Assembly (NCBI GenBank): GCA_902496595.1
Contig: CABVBV010000020.1
Coordinates: 1 to 22,342 of the forward strand
Length of the DNA stretch: 22,342 bases
Reading direction: 5' to 3'
DNA from: an uncultured Eubacteriales bacterium
Lineage (GTDB): Bacteria; Bacillota; Clostridia; Oscillospirales; Oscillospiraceae
In this document: positions 12,307 to 21,100 of the stretch, piece after piece
Position numbering within the stretch: position 1 is the stretch's first letter
How the letters are laid out: each line of letters opens with the position of its first letter
Made by a program: the position numbers and the translations under genes
The notes under the pieces: model-generated
Databases searched by the model: none
What the model was told of the DNA's origin: nothing
What the model saw: only the letters and a program-made list of their open reading frames with translations

Positions 12307-13806
12307 ATGAAAGCAGTTATTTATGCCCGTTATTCCTCCGATAATCAGCGAGAAGAAAGTATTGAAGGCCAAATCCAGGAGTGTACTGCCTTTGCCGAGA
12401 AGAACAGTATCACCATCCTGCGTCACTACATAGATCGGGCCTTTTCCGCTAAGACCGACAACCGCCCGGAATTTCAGAACATGATTAAAGACAGCGGCAA
12501 GCGCCTGTTCGATATGATTATCGTTTGGAAGCTGGACAGGTTTGCCCGCAACCGCTACGACAGCGCCCGCTACAAAACCGCTCTGAAAAAGAACGGGGTT
12601 AAGGTGGTGTCTGCCACTGAGGTCATTTCAGATGGGGCCGAGGGGATCATTCTGGAAAGCGTACTGGAGGGCTACGCCGAATATTACTCCGCCGACCTGT
12701 CCGAAAAGGTAGTCCGGGGCATGACGGAGAATGCCTTGAAATCCAAGTATAACGGCGGCACCCGTCCTATCGGCTATCTGATTGACAGCGACCAGCACTT
12801 CCAGCTTGACCAGCTTGCCGCTCCCTTTGTCCGGGAGGCATTCCAGCGTTACGACGAGGGAGCTACAATGACAGCCATCCGTGACTGGCTCAACGAGCAG
12901 GGAGTGAAGAACACGCGAGGCCAAAAGATGACCTATAACAGCGTCCAGCACCTTTTGAATAACCGCCGCTATATCGGAGAATACACCTACCGGGAAATTG
13001 TGGTACCGGACGGCATTCCCGCCATCGTCCCCCAAGACCTCTTTGACCGGGTGCAGCAGAAACTGGCAAAGAACAAAAAGGCTCCGGCCCGCCACAAGGC
13101 TGAGGACGATTATCTGCTGACAACCAAGCTATTCTGCGGCTATTGCGGGGCCTATCTCTGCGGGGAGAGCGGCACCAGCCACACGGGGAATGTCCATCAC
13201 TACTACAAGTGCGTGTCCGTCAAGAAGAAGCGCACCGAGTGCCACAAGAAATCTGTCCGCAAAGGATGGATTGAAGATTTGGTGGTCAGCGAAACCATGA
13301 AGATGGTGATGGACGATAAGGCGGTTGAGGCCATCGTGTCCATGCTGATGGACTTACAGGACAGGGAGAATGTAAACCTGCCCCTCTATGAGCAGCAGCT
13401 GCGGGAGGCGGACACAGCCATTCAAAACCTGCTGAACGCCATCCAGCAGGGTATCTTGACCAAGTCCACGAAAGAACGTCTGGAAGAACTGGAAGCCACG
13501 AAAGAGGAACTGGAAACCAAGATTGCTTGCGAGAAACTGGCGAAGCCCAAGGTGAGTGCCGAGTTTATGGCCTTCTGGCTCCACCGCTTCCGCAAGCTGG
13601 ATGTGCGGCAGAATTCCCACCGGAAGATGTTGATTGATACCTTTGTCAACGCCATCTTCCTGTACGACGATAAAATGGTGATAACCTTCAATTACAAGGA
13701 CGGGACGGACACCATCACTTTTGATGACCTGAAAGCGGCGCTGGATAAGGAAAAAACAGGTTCGGATTTGGATTACTTAGCGGCACCAGCGGGTAGGGCC
13801 CGTTGA
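12307..13806 (+). CDS. Large serine recombinase (site-specific integrase)
   Basis: A complete 499-residue large serine recombinase. The N-terminal resolvase domain (about 1-150) has YARYSSDNQREESIEGQ with the nucleophilic serine at about residue 10, and IVWKLDRFARNRYDS with catalytic arginines near 78-81. A recombinase domain follows (GTRPIGYLID, VREAFQRYDEGATM), then a zinc ribbon (C277-x2-C280, C302, C312) and a coiled-coil region (about 355-415). The C-terminus (VNAIFLYDDKMVITFNYKDG) is typical of recombinases in Clostridial mobilisable elements. AAGGAGG stands 9 bases before the ATG at 12307. These enzymes integrate and excise DNA at short att sites without high-energy cofactors. The gene ends directly at the chromosomal border, as in elements where the recombinase lies next to attR. 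Confidence 0.93.
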   Translation: MKAVIYARYSSDNQREESIEGQIQECTAFAEKNSITILRHYIDRAFSAKTDNRPEFQNMIKDSGKRLFDMIIVWKLDRFARNRYDSARYKTALKKNGVKVVSATEVISDGAEGIILESVLEGYAEYYSADLSEKVVRGMTENALKSKYNGGTRPIGYLIDSDQHFQLDQLAAPFVREAFQRYDEGATMTAIRDWLNEQGVKNTRGQKMTYNSVQHLLNNRRYIGEYTYREIVVPDGIPAIVPQDLFDRVQQKLAKNKKAPARHKAEDDYLLTTKLFCGYCGAYLCGESGTSHTGNVHHYYKCVSVKKKRTECHKKSVRKGWIEDLVVSETMKMVMDDKAVEAIVSMLMDLQDRENVNLPLYEQQLREADTAIQNLLNAIQQGILTKSTKERLEELEATKEELETKIACEKLAKPKVSAEFMAFWLHRFRKLDVRQNSHRKMLIDTFVNAIFLYDDKMVITFNYKDGTDTITFDDLKAALDKEKTGSDLDYLAAPAGRAR

Positions 13807-13808
13807 CG

Positions 13809-13839
13809 CCTCGCGCTTTATTGCGCGAGGTGTTTTTTT
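13809..13839 (+). terminator. Terminator at the element/chromosome border
   Basis: CCTCGCGC (13809-13816) pairs with GCGCGAGG (13823-13830), followed by T residues at 13833-13839. It serves the recombinase gene; its GC-rich stem looks chromosomal and may once have ended a plus-strand host gene. It overlaps the stop codon of the minus-strand gene at 13838. Confidence 0.8.
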
Positions 13840-14938
13840 ATTCTATGCCTGCACCGCTGCTCCGGGCCTCTCCGGGTTCGGCTCCGGACAGCTCTGAGCG
13901 GACGTCCATCAGGATCTTTCCCAGGTGGTTCTGGCCCCTGCGGGTCTTGGAGTCGAGGCCCCAGAAGGTGTCGTTCCAGTTGTTCCCCTCCTCAAGCACA
14001 CGGCTGCCGGTGGCCAGCAGCAGGGCCCTGAGTTCCTCGTTCTGGGTGAACTTGGCCCGCACAAGTTCCTCCATTATTCCAACCTTGACCTGCTCCCAAT
14101 CCGGGCGCAGCTCTACGCGGCGGCCAAGGCGCTTCGCCTCGTCGGAGCGCAGCGACGTGAACGCCGCCCTGTCCTCGGCCCGGATACATTTCTGAGCCTG
14201 GAACGCCGCCTCGTTATTCCGGTAGGTCAGCCCTTCATAGGTCACGGGCGCATCCCAGAAGTTGCTCAGGAAGCGGTATTCGCCCTGAAATTCCGGTATC
14301 GTCGGAGGCAGCACGTAGCCGTTTTCCCGCAGCAGCGTCCAGACGGCGGGATGGCAGAGCGCTTCGGCTCCGGGGTCGCCGACACGGAGCATATCCCTGA
14401 GCGCAGAGGAACTGATACCGTCCAGCCCGTCGGGCGCCTCCATCATTCGGAACCTGTCCCTATACTGCCGCAGGAAGGGGTGGGCCTCTATGGCCGACTC
14501 AGGTTCTTCCCCGTCCCTCCGCACCATCAGGATGGTAAAGCGCGGGAGAAACTCCCGGATGCGGTGCCAGCGGGCGATGGCTTCCACCTTGTCTCCTCCG
14601 GCGAGAAAGCAGAGCTCGGAGTCGGGGTTCTCAGCCTGTATGGCATCCATGGTCTCATAGGTATAGCCTTTCTCCGTGCGGTGGAACTCCAGGTCGTCCA
14701 CACCCAGCCTGGGGTCTTCCGCCGCCATGGCTCTCAACATCTCCAGACGGAGCTCATCGGGTATCACCTCGGCAGGGCGCTTCGCCCTGCGCATTTTTAT
14801 CCTCACGTACGTATGTGAGGACGGGACGAAGATGCCCCGCGCTGCGTCTGCCGCTTCGACGGCTGCCAGCAGCAGCCTCAGGTGGGCGATGGTGGGCGGG
14901 TTGAAGGAGCCGCCCATGACGATGATGCGGTTTTGCAT
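13838..14938 (-). CDS. NMNAT-like nucleotidyltransferase fused to a NADAR (YbiA-like) domain
   Basis: A 366-residue two-domain protein. Residues 1-205 form an NMNAT/NadD-like nucleotidyltransferase: MGGSFNPPTIAHL (8-20, a T-x-x-H version of the HxGH motif), CFLAGGDKVEAIARWH in the middle, and ISSSALRDML (about 175-184), the ISSTxxR-type motif. Residues 215-350 form a NADAR domain: GEYRFLSNFWDAPVTY, NNEAAFQAQKC, AKFTQNEELRALLLATG and FWGLDSKTRRGQNHLG, close to E. coli YbiA. NMNATs join ATP to nicotinamide or nicotinate mononucleotide; NADAR proteins act on ADP-ribose-type N-glycosidic bonds (YbiA on riboflavin intermediates, others on ADP-ribosylated guanine). The ATG at 14938 has AAAGGAAG upstream; the ATG at 14956 has none. 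It is the last gene of a three-gene operon, 30 bases after the DUF4116 gene. Confidence 0.85.
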   Translation of the reverse strand: MQNRIIVMGGSFNPPTIAHLRLLLAAVEAADAARGIFVPSSHTYVRIKMRRAKRPAEVIPDELRLEMLRAMAAEDPRLGVDDLEFHRTEKGYTYETMDAIQAENPDSELCFLAGGDKVEAIARWHRIREFLPRFTILMVRRDGEEPESAIEAHPFLRQYRDRFRMMEAPDGLDGISSSALRDMLRVGDPGAEALCHPAVWTLLRENGYVLPPTIPEFQGEYRFLSNFWDAPVTYEGLTYRNNEAAFQAQKCIRAEDRAAFTSLRSDEAKRLGRRVELRPDWEQVKVGIMEELVRAKFTQNEELRALLLATGSRVLEEGNNWNDTFWGLDSKTRRGQNHLGKILMDVRSELSGAEPGEARSSGAGIE

Positions 14939-14968
14939 CTGCGCACTTCCTTTCATTCGTTGATTAAG

Positions 14969-17053
14969 TCACATTTCCTTATCCGGAGCGGGTGCGAACC
15001 GGCCGGCCCTCGGGCAGCGTGCAACCGCGGGGCCCCTGAGCTCCGGGTCTGACCTGAGAGGCTCGGAGACGTATTCAAGCGCTCTGCCGCAGCGTTTCAC
15101 GGCCGCGAGCGCTATCCGCCTGTCATTGCGCAGGGCTTCGGAGGCGAATCGAAGCGTCCCTCCGTTCCCGGAAACCGCCGTATACACCAGCTCCGCGTCG
15201 CCGCGCATGGCTTCCGGAAGGAAGGCGAGCGCCCTCCCGTCCTGCCGCAGCGCCTCCAGCGCCAGGGCCCGGTCTTCGCGCAGCGGTTCCGCCGCAAAGC
15301 GGATGGAGCGGCAGGACTGCCGGACGGCTGCCAGCACGACCTCCCTGTCCGCTCTCCACCGCTCGGGAAAGAAACGCAGGATGGGCCCGCAGCCGGAGGC
15401 GGCGGTCAGGGCAAGGCTCCGGCTGCCCTGCTGCAGCTCGGGGCTTATCCAGATCCAGGCCCCTCCCTGCCTGGACAGAACCGCCTCCGCAAAGGCCTCG
15501 TCGGCCCGGAACTCCATCGGACAGAACCGCAGCAGCGATGGGTGGGCGCAGGAGAAGCGGAGCAGAAACTCCCGGTCTTTCAAAAGCCCCTGCGGCAGCG
15601 TCCTCTTTGTCCACGGCGGAGCAAACAGGGCCCGGAGCAGGCTCGGCTGTCCGGAGAGTTCGCGCAGCACGGCCTCTTTCGTCTCCTCCTCCGCCGAGTC
15701 GTAGCATTCGGGAAGCTGAAGGATGAGGCCCTTGAGGAAAACGCGGTCGCACCGGAGCCGCTCCGAGGCGTATCTGAGCGCATCGGGCTCCGACCTGAGC
15801 GCCTTCAGCAGCAGCTCCTTGTCGTCCCTGAGTTCCGGAGACAGGTACCGGTAGAAGCCGGTGCGGTCTTCCGGCGAGGCCAGGGCCGCCTCTGCTGTTT
15901 CCGGGTCGCCCCTAAGCCGCTCCGAGGCGTATCTGAGCGAGCCGGGCCCCGCTTTGAGCGCTTTCAGCAGCAGTTCCTTGTCGTCCCTGAGCTCCGGAGA
16001 CAGGTACCGGTAGAGCAGCGCCGGGTCTTTCGACGAGGCCAGGGCCGCCGCTGCTGTTTCCGGGTCGCCCCTAAGCCGCTCCGAGGCGTATCTGAGCGAG
16101 TCGGGCTCCGCTTTGAGCGCTTTGAGCAGCAGCTCCTTGTCGTCCCTGAGCCCCGGCGACAGGTACTTGTAGAAGCCCGTGCGTTTCACCGGCGAGGCCA
16201 GGGCCGCCTCTGCTATTTCCGGGTCGTCCCGGAGCCGCTCAGAGGCGTATTTGAGAGTGCCGCTGTTGCGCCTGACTGCGCGGATGAAGAAGTCTCGGTC
16301 GTTTTGCAGCGATTCGGAGGCGTATTGCAGGATTGAGCCGTCGCCCGACGAATATCTGCGGATGAGCTCGTCGTTTTGCCTGTATTCCGGGGGCGCGTAT
16401 TTGAGGCTCCAGGGATGGTTCCTGAATATTTCTTCCAGGAAGCCCGGGCTCTCCCAGGCCCCGGGCGCGATGGCGAGCACTATCGTCCGGTGTATGCTCG
16501 GACGTTCCCAGACGCCGCAGGGAACCCGGATTATGGGGGCCTCTCGGCAGCGGCCCAGCAGCTCAAGGACAAAGCCGCAGTCGCTGCGGAGCTCTTCAGG
16601 CGCATCCTCCAGGATGCCTGGAAAGACGCGGGCCGCCTCACGGAAGAAGTCCTTCGAGCCTGCGAGCGGCGGAGCGAGATAGTCCGTGAGCCGCAGCTTT
16701 TCGCGGCATGAGAGCCTCTCGCCGCAGTCGGCAAGGCGGGCGACGGCCGAAAGAGCCAATTCCGCGTCTCCACGGAGCCGCTCGGAGGCGTGCCTGAAGG
16801 CGGGGCCCCACTGGTTCACGGCTGCGAGCACGACCTCTCTGTCGTCCCGGAGCCGCTCCGAGGCGTATTCCAGGGCGCCGCCGGCCTTGGCGACCGCGGC
16901 AAGCACGATCTCCCTGTCGTCGCGCAGGGCTTCGGAGGCGTCCGCCAGGGCAAGGCCCCGCTTTTTCACGGCTGCGAGCGCGGCTTCCCGGTCTGCCGGG
17001 AGGCACGCCTTTTCGGAGATCGGGCGGCGCGGTTCGCCGCTGTTCGAGTCCAT
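14969..17053 (-). CDS. DUF4116 repeat protein (694 residues)
   Basis: A long solenoid-like protein built almost entirely of DUF4116-type units with the pattern ALxYASExLRxDxExVLAAV (for example LEYASERLRDDREVVLAAVN). At least 15 units are visible from residue 20 to 680, some degenerate. The middle (about 275-435) contains three nearly identical 53-residue double units encoded by 159-bp DNA repeats. There is no signal peptide or membrane segment, so it is probably cytoplasmic. The function of DUF4116 is unknown; its regular helical repeats suggest a binding scaffold. The ATG at 17053 has AAGGAGG 7 bases upstream. It lies 24 bases after the BtpA-like gene and 30 bases before the NMNAT-NADAR gene, so all three are probably one transcript. 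GC content is high, as in the flanking chromosomal genes. Confidence 0.85.
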   Translation of the reverse strand: MDSNSGEPRRPISEKACLPADREAALAAVKKRGLALADASEALRDDREIVLAAVAKAGGALEYASERLRDDREVVLAAVNQWGPAFRHASERLRGDAELALSAVARLADCGERLSCREKLRLTDYLAPPLAGSKDFFREAARVFPGILEDAPEELRSDCGFVLELLGRCREAPIIRVPCGVWERPSIHRTIVLAIAPGAWESPGFLEEIFRNHPWSLKYAPPEYRQNDELIRRYSSGDGSILQYASESLQNDRDFFIRAVRRNSGTLKYASERLRDDPEIAEAALASPVKRTGFYKYLSPGLRDDKELLLKALKAEPDSLRYASERLRGDPETAAAALASSKDPALLYRYLSPELRDDKELLLKALKAGPGSLRYASERLRGDPETAEAALASPEDRTGFYRYLSPELRDDKELLLKALRSEPDALRYASERLRCDRVFLKGLILQLPECYDSAEEETKEAVLRELSGQPSLLRALFAPPWTKRTLPQGLLKDREFLLRFSCAHPSLLRFCPMEFRADEAFAEAVLSRQGGAWIWISPELQQGSRSLALTAASGCGPILRFFPERWRADREVVLAAVRQSCRSIRFAAEPLREDRALALEALRQDGRALAFLPEAMRGDAELVYTAVSGNGGTLRFASEALRNDRRIALAAVKRCGRALEYVSEPLRSDPELRGPAVARCPRAGRFAPAPDKEM
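15757..16233 (-). repeat. Three tandem 159-bp coding repeats in the DUF4116 gene
   Basis: The block beginning GCCGCTCCGAGGCGTATCTG recurs at 15757, 15916, 16075 and, slightly changed, 16234, a constant period of 159 bases (53 codons). Long stretches between units are nearly identical at DNA level (for example CAGCTCCTTGTCGTCCCTGA), while other units of the same protein have diverged, so these copies are recent duplications or were kept alike by gene conversion. Confidence 0.9.
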
Positions 17054-17077
17054 GGCCGTTCCTCCTTGGTACAGGGC

Positions 17078-17803
17078 TCAGACGGGCGCTCCGGCGGCCC
17101 GGGCGAAGGCCCGGACGTAGTCTTCGCTGACCTCGCCGACGGCGTCGTGCCCGGCCTTGAGCCAGCTTCCGACGATGACGCCGTCGCAGTGCTCCAGGGT
17201 CTGCGCCACGGTGTCCGCCGTGACCCCGGCCCCGGTGATGAGCGGGAAAGCGCCGAGGCTTTTGCGGAAGCGGAGTATCTTGTCCTGAGGCGTCTCGATG
17301 CCGGTGCCGTCGCCGGTGACTACTACGGCGTCGCAGCGCTCCGTACCCAGCCGCAGATCCTCTTCCAGACTGCGCCCGGAGCGAACCGGCTGATATTTGA
17401 AGCGCACCCCGCCGAAGACGAGCGCCCGGCTTCCGGCTCTCAGGTCGTTGAGCCTGTCGACAAAGGCGGGCTCTCTGCGCGGAGCGAGGTGGCCGCAGAC
17501 GGAGTCGATCTGGATGAACTTGGCGCCGTAGGCGTCGGCCAGGCCGAAGGCGCTCTCCTCGTCGCCCAGGATGTTGACGCCGTAGACCCTGTCCGGATAC
17601 GAACGGCTGAGGTAGTCGAGGGCGCGGCGGCAGTCGTCGAGGCTGCCGAAGTAGTTTTCGACCAGTACGGCGTCAAAGCCGTTGTCGTAGAAGATGCCGA
17701 TCTCCCGTTCCGCTCTGCTATGTATATCGCTGCTGTCGAGGCCCTTCAGGTGCAGCATGGCGATGAGCGCCCTGCCGTTTGGGAAAAGCTGCTCGAATGT
17801 CAT
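17078..17803 (-). CDS. BtpA/SgcQ-family TIM-barrel protein
   Basis: A 241-residue protein of the BtpA/SgcQ family: the N-terminal strand ALIAMLHLKGLDSSD, AVLVENYFGSL, VYGVNILGDEESAFGLADAY, FIQIDSVCGHLAP, CDAVVVTGDGTG, and the C-terminal phosphate-type loop ITGAGVTADTV and DGVIVGSWLK. BtpA was named for an effect on photosystem I in cyanobacteria, but most members are in non-photosynthetic bacteria and are thought to act on sugar or nucleoside phosphates; the reaction is not established. ATG at 17803 was chosen because GGGGAGG lies 7 bases upstream. It is first in the operon with DUF4116 and NMNAT-NADAR genes, which suggests a shared nucleotide- or ribose-related role. Confidence 0.85.
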   Translation of the reverse strand: MTFEQLFPNGRALIAMLHLKGLDSSDIHSRAEREIGIFYDNGFDAVLVENYFGSLDDCRRALDYLSRSYPDRVYGVNILGDEESAFGLADAYGAKFIQIDSVCGHLAPRREPAFVDRLNDLRAGSRALVFGGVRFKYQPVRSGRSLEEDLRLGTERCDAVVVTGDGTGIETPQDKILRFRKSLGAFPLITGAGVTADTVAQTLEHCDGVIVGSWLKAGHDAVGEVSEDYVRAFARAAGAPV

Positions 17804-17873
17804 GTCATGTCCTCCCCAAAAATCAAGTGTCATAGCCCCGGAGCCCGGAGCCCGGCGGCTGTTGGCGTTTCTG

Positions 17874-17882
17874 ATTGTAGCA
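17874..17882 (-). promoter_or_regulatory. Extended -10 promoter of the BtpA-DUF4116-NADAR operon
   Basis: On the minus strand TGC-TACAAT (17882-17874) is an extended -10 element, about 70 bases before the ATG at 17803. No good -35 box is seen, which extended -10 promoters tolerate. The remainder of 17804-18035 is non-coding, with a short GGAGCCC-type direct repeat near 17840-17855. Confidence 0.5.
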
Positions 17883-18014
17883 CACACAAACGGGCTTCCG
17901 GTTCACACGATTTCCGTTTCGGCTTTGGGATTTTTGCTGAAACCGGCTTAAAACAGGCGAACAGGTTTTTATGTAATAACTATGTAAAATCTACAAAAAG
18001 ATTTGAGGAATATG

Positions 18015-18041
18015 TTGATTAAACCGTCAAATTGATATAAT
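18015..18041 (+). promoter_or_regulatory. Likely promoter of the secreted PHP protein gene
   Basis: TATAAT at 18036-18041, with TTGATT at 18015-18020 (15-base spacer, short) or TGTTGA at 18013-18018 (17 bases). The leader to the ATG at 18115 holds a small GCGGC/GCCGC hairpin and the ribosome binding site AGGAGGAAGGG. Confidence 0.5.
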
Positions 18042-18114
18042 ATGAAAAAGGTTTGGACGAGCAAGGGAGCTCAACCATATTGCGGCAAAGCCGCTCATTA
18101 TTAGGAGGAAGGGT

Positions 18115-21100
18115 ATGAGAAAAAGGATTCTGGCCATGCTGTTGGCCGTACTGATGCTGGCAAGCCTTCTGCCGGTCACAGCCGCGGCAGGGGATGAAGG
18201 GGTTTATAAGAAGGTAACGGACGACCAGACAGACTGGACGGGAGAGTATCTCCTCGTGTATGAGGTGTCTGAAACCGAGGCCTATGTCTTTGACGGAAAT
18301 CTCAGCGACCTTGACGCTGTAAACAATTATAACGAGTTGGAAATAGCCGACGGAGCCATAACCGCCGACCGGGCATACTCGGTGACTGTAGAAGCGGTGA
18401 ACGGCGGCTATGTCATCAAGGCTTCGAATGGGCAATATATCTACGCTCCATCGGACAGGAATAATCTATCAACCAGCGCTAACCAGTCAACAGCAGCCAA
18501 GTATCCCATTACATTTACTGTTGCAAGCGACGGGGTAGACATCGCTCTTGACTCCGGCCCGCATATGCGGTTCAACTCGGCCAGCAACCAGATGCGGTTC
18601 CGATACTATAAATCAAGTACTTATACTGATCAAAACCCTGTAACCCTCTATAAGCTCGAAGAAGGAAGCACGGAGCCTGAGCCGGTGACTGTGCCAATTG
18701 CCACGGCTTTGGCCGGTAATAATGGCGACAAGTTCACCGTCAAGGGCGTTGTGACGCTGCTTGACGGTAAAAATGTATACATACAGGACTCGACCGGAGG
18801 CATCTGCCTCTACTTCAGTTCGACTCCGAGCGGCATAGACCTCGGCGATACCGTCATCGGCTCGGGTGAAAAGACTGTGTTTAACGGCCTTCCGGAGCTT
18901 GGAAACGCCACGTTCCAGAAGTCCTCCGGAATGACGCTCAGCGCCGCCGAAAAGACGATAGACGGGCTGACGACGTCCGACATCTGCAAATATGTGAAAA
19001 TCTCCGGCGTTGAAGTCACCAAGGTGGATGATAACAACGGCAAATATACTACGCCCAACATTACAGTTGAGGACGAGAGCGGCAAGACTATCCAGATTTA
19101 CAAAGCCGTTGTCGGAAAGGACGGGGACGGCTGGAAGGTCAAGGTCGGCGACAAGCTGAACGTGACGGCGGCGGTCGGCGTCTACAAAACCACGCTCCAG
19201 CTTCGCACGACGCTCGAGAGCGAGATAGTGGTACTCGGCGGCGAAGACCCGGGGCCGGAGCCTGCGGGCCCGCTCAATGTCGGCGACAAGGTCGTTATCT
19301 ACAACCCGGCGAACAGCAAAGCCCTGTCTACGACGTATAACGGCTTCTATAACAACGGCACTGACGTGACCATCAACAGCGACGGAACGCTCAGCGGGGT
19401 CACGACCAACGACGTCTGGACAGTGGGCGTTGATGCCGACGGCAACTACACGTTCTCCACCGCCGACGGCAAAAAGCTCTCCATGGGAAGCGAATTTTCC
19501 AGTATGCCGCTGGACGACGTTAATACCGGTTGGACGGTGACGGCTGCGGCAACTGACGGCTGCTATTATATTAAGAATACAGCACGAAATAACTACATTG
19601 AGTGGTACAGCAAAAATAATTATTGGAGCGGCTACAATAAAATCAGCGATGAGACGCTGTTTGCCCAGAAATTCTGGATAGTCAACGACGTGAATATCCC
19701 CGAGCCCGGCGGCGGCGAGAGCGGCGAGTTGCCTGCTGACGGCGACGAGGTCATGATCTACAACATCTCGGCCAATGGCGTGCTGGCGGGGCAGATAGGC
19801 TCGGAGAGCAGCCCGTCTATTGCAAACGCCCCGGCGACAGTCGCGGAAGATAAGGCCACCGCCGAAAACGGCGGCGTGGTGTTCACCGTTGAGAAAGACG
19901 GGGATTGGTACCGCTTCAAGAACGAGGCCTACGGCTACCTGTGTTCCAACGGCACGGGCAACAACGCCTTCTACTCCGAGACCGCGAGCGAGGACGCCGA
20001 CTGGGAGCTCAAGGACGGCAAGAGCGGCGGCTTCAACCTCGAGAGCCGGAAGGCGAAGTTCAACAACAATTCCCAGTACCTCGAGTATTACAGCGACTCC
20101 TACAAGACCTACAGTATGTACAGCGTCACGGACTACGACATCTACGAGTTCTTCTTCTACCCCTGCGCAAATACGGCAGACCTGACTTCCGGCGTTGTCA
20201 ACAAGCCCACAGTGACCATTACCGGCACGGACGCCTACGCGGGCGTGGCCTATGAGTTCACCGTCGATGTCAACGCCGTGTTCGGCGTGGACGACAGCGG
20301 CCTCACCGTCAAGGTCGGAGAAACTGCGCTGACCAAGGGCGAGAACGGCGTCTACACCGTGCCCGCAGAGCTCGTGACCGGCGCGTCGATAACCATAACG
20401 GTCAGCGGTAAGGACACGAAGGGCAAGACCATCAGCGGCAGCAAAGAGGTCGCGGTGAAGGACGAGCCGGTCATCACCGAGGTCTCACCCGCTCAGGGCG
20501 CCGAGACCGGCGATGACAAGCGCCCCACCATCAGCGCAAAGGTCGAAAACGCCGGTGAGAACCCGACCGTGACCATGACCGTGAACGGCGAGACCGTAAC
20601 GGCGGCGTATGCAAACGGCGAAGTCACCTACACCCCGTCCGCCGACCTGGCCGACGGCCGCGTCAGCGTCGAGCTGACGGTCAAGAGGTCTGACGATAAA
20701 GAAGGCACAAAGAGCTGGAGCTTCACCGTCGGCAAGGCCGAGTTCACCGCGTATTTCGGCCAGCTCCACTCGCACACCGGCGAGTATTCCGACGGCTCGG
20801 GCACGCTGGAGGAGGCCCTCAATCACGTGTCCGCTATACCCGAGAACGACAACATCGACTTTGTGGCCTTCACCGACCACTCGAACTACTTTGACAGCAC
20901 GAGCGCTCAGAACCCGGCGGCTGCGCTGTACGATACGTCGAAGATGACCGAAGAGAGCGCGGAAAAGTGGGCGACTTACACCGGCACCATAGACAGTTTC
21001 AACGATACCAGCACTGACCGGATAGCGATAGCGGGCTACGAGATGACCTGGTCGGGCGGGCCGGGACACATCAACACCTTCAACACCCCGGGCATAGTCT

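Larger units (their letters stand above)
7041..13806. mobile_element. Mosaic island with a serine-recombinase element and HEPN cargo (left end uncertain)
   Basis: The right side is a large serine recombinase whose stop codon abuts GC-rich chromosomal sequence, preceded by regulator, sigma-like and HTH genes typical of Clostridial conjugative or mobilisable elements. No relaxase, coupling protein or type IV secretion genes are present, so it is at most mobilisable or a remnant. The left end is not visible. The octamer CGGCACCA occurs at the tRNA-Leu end (7033), in the HEPN gene (about 7399) and at the recombinase end (about 13780), but it is too short to prove an att site. Confidence 0.45.

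Noticed and set aside
15757..16233. CRISPR array
   Set aside because: The repeats are 159-bp in-frame coding units of a protein, without short repeats and unique spacers; no cas genes are near.
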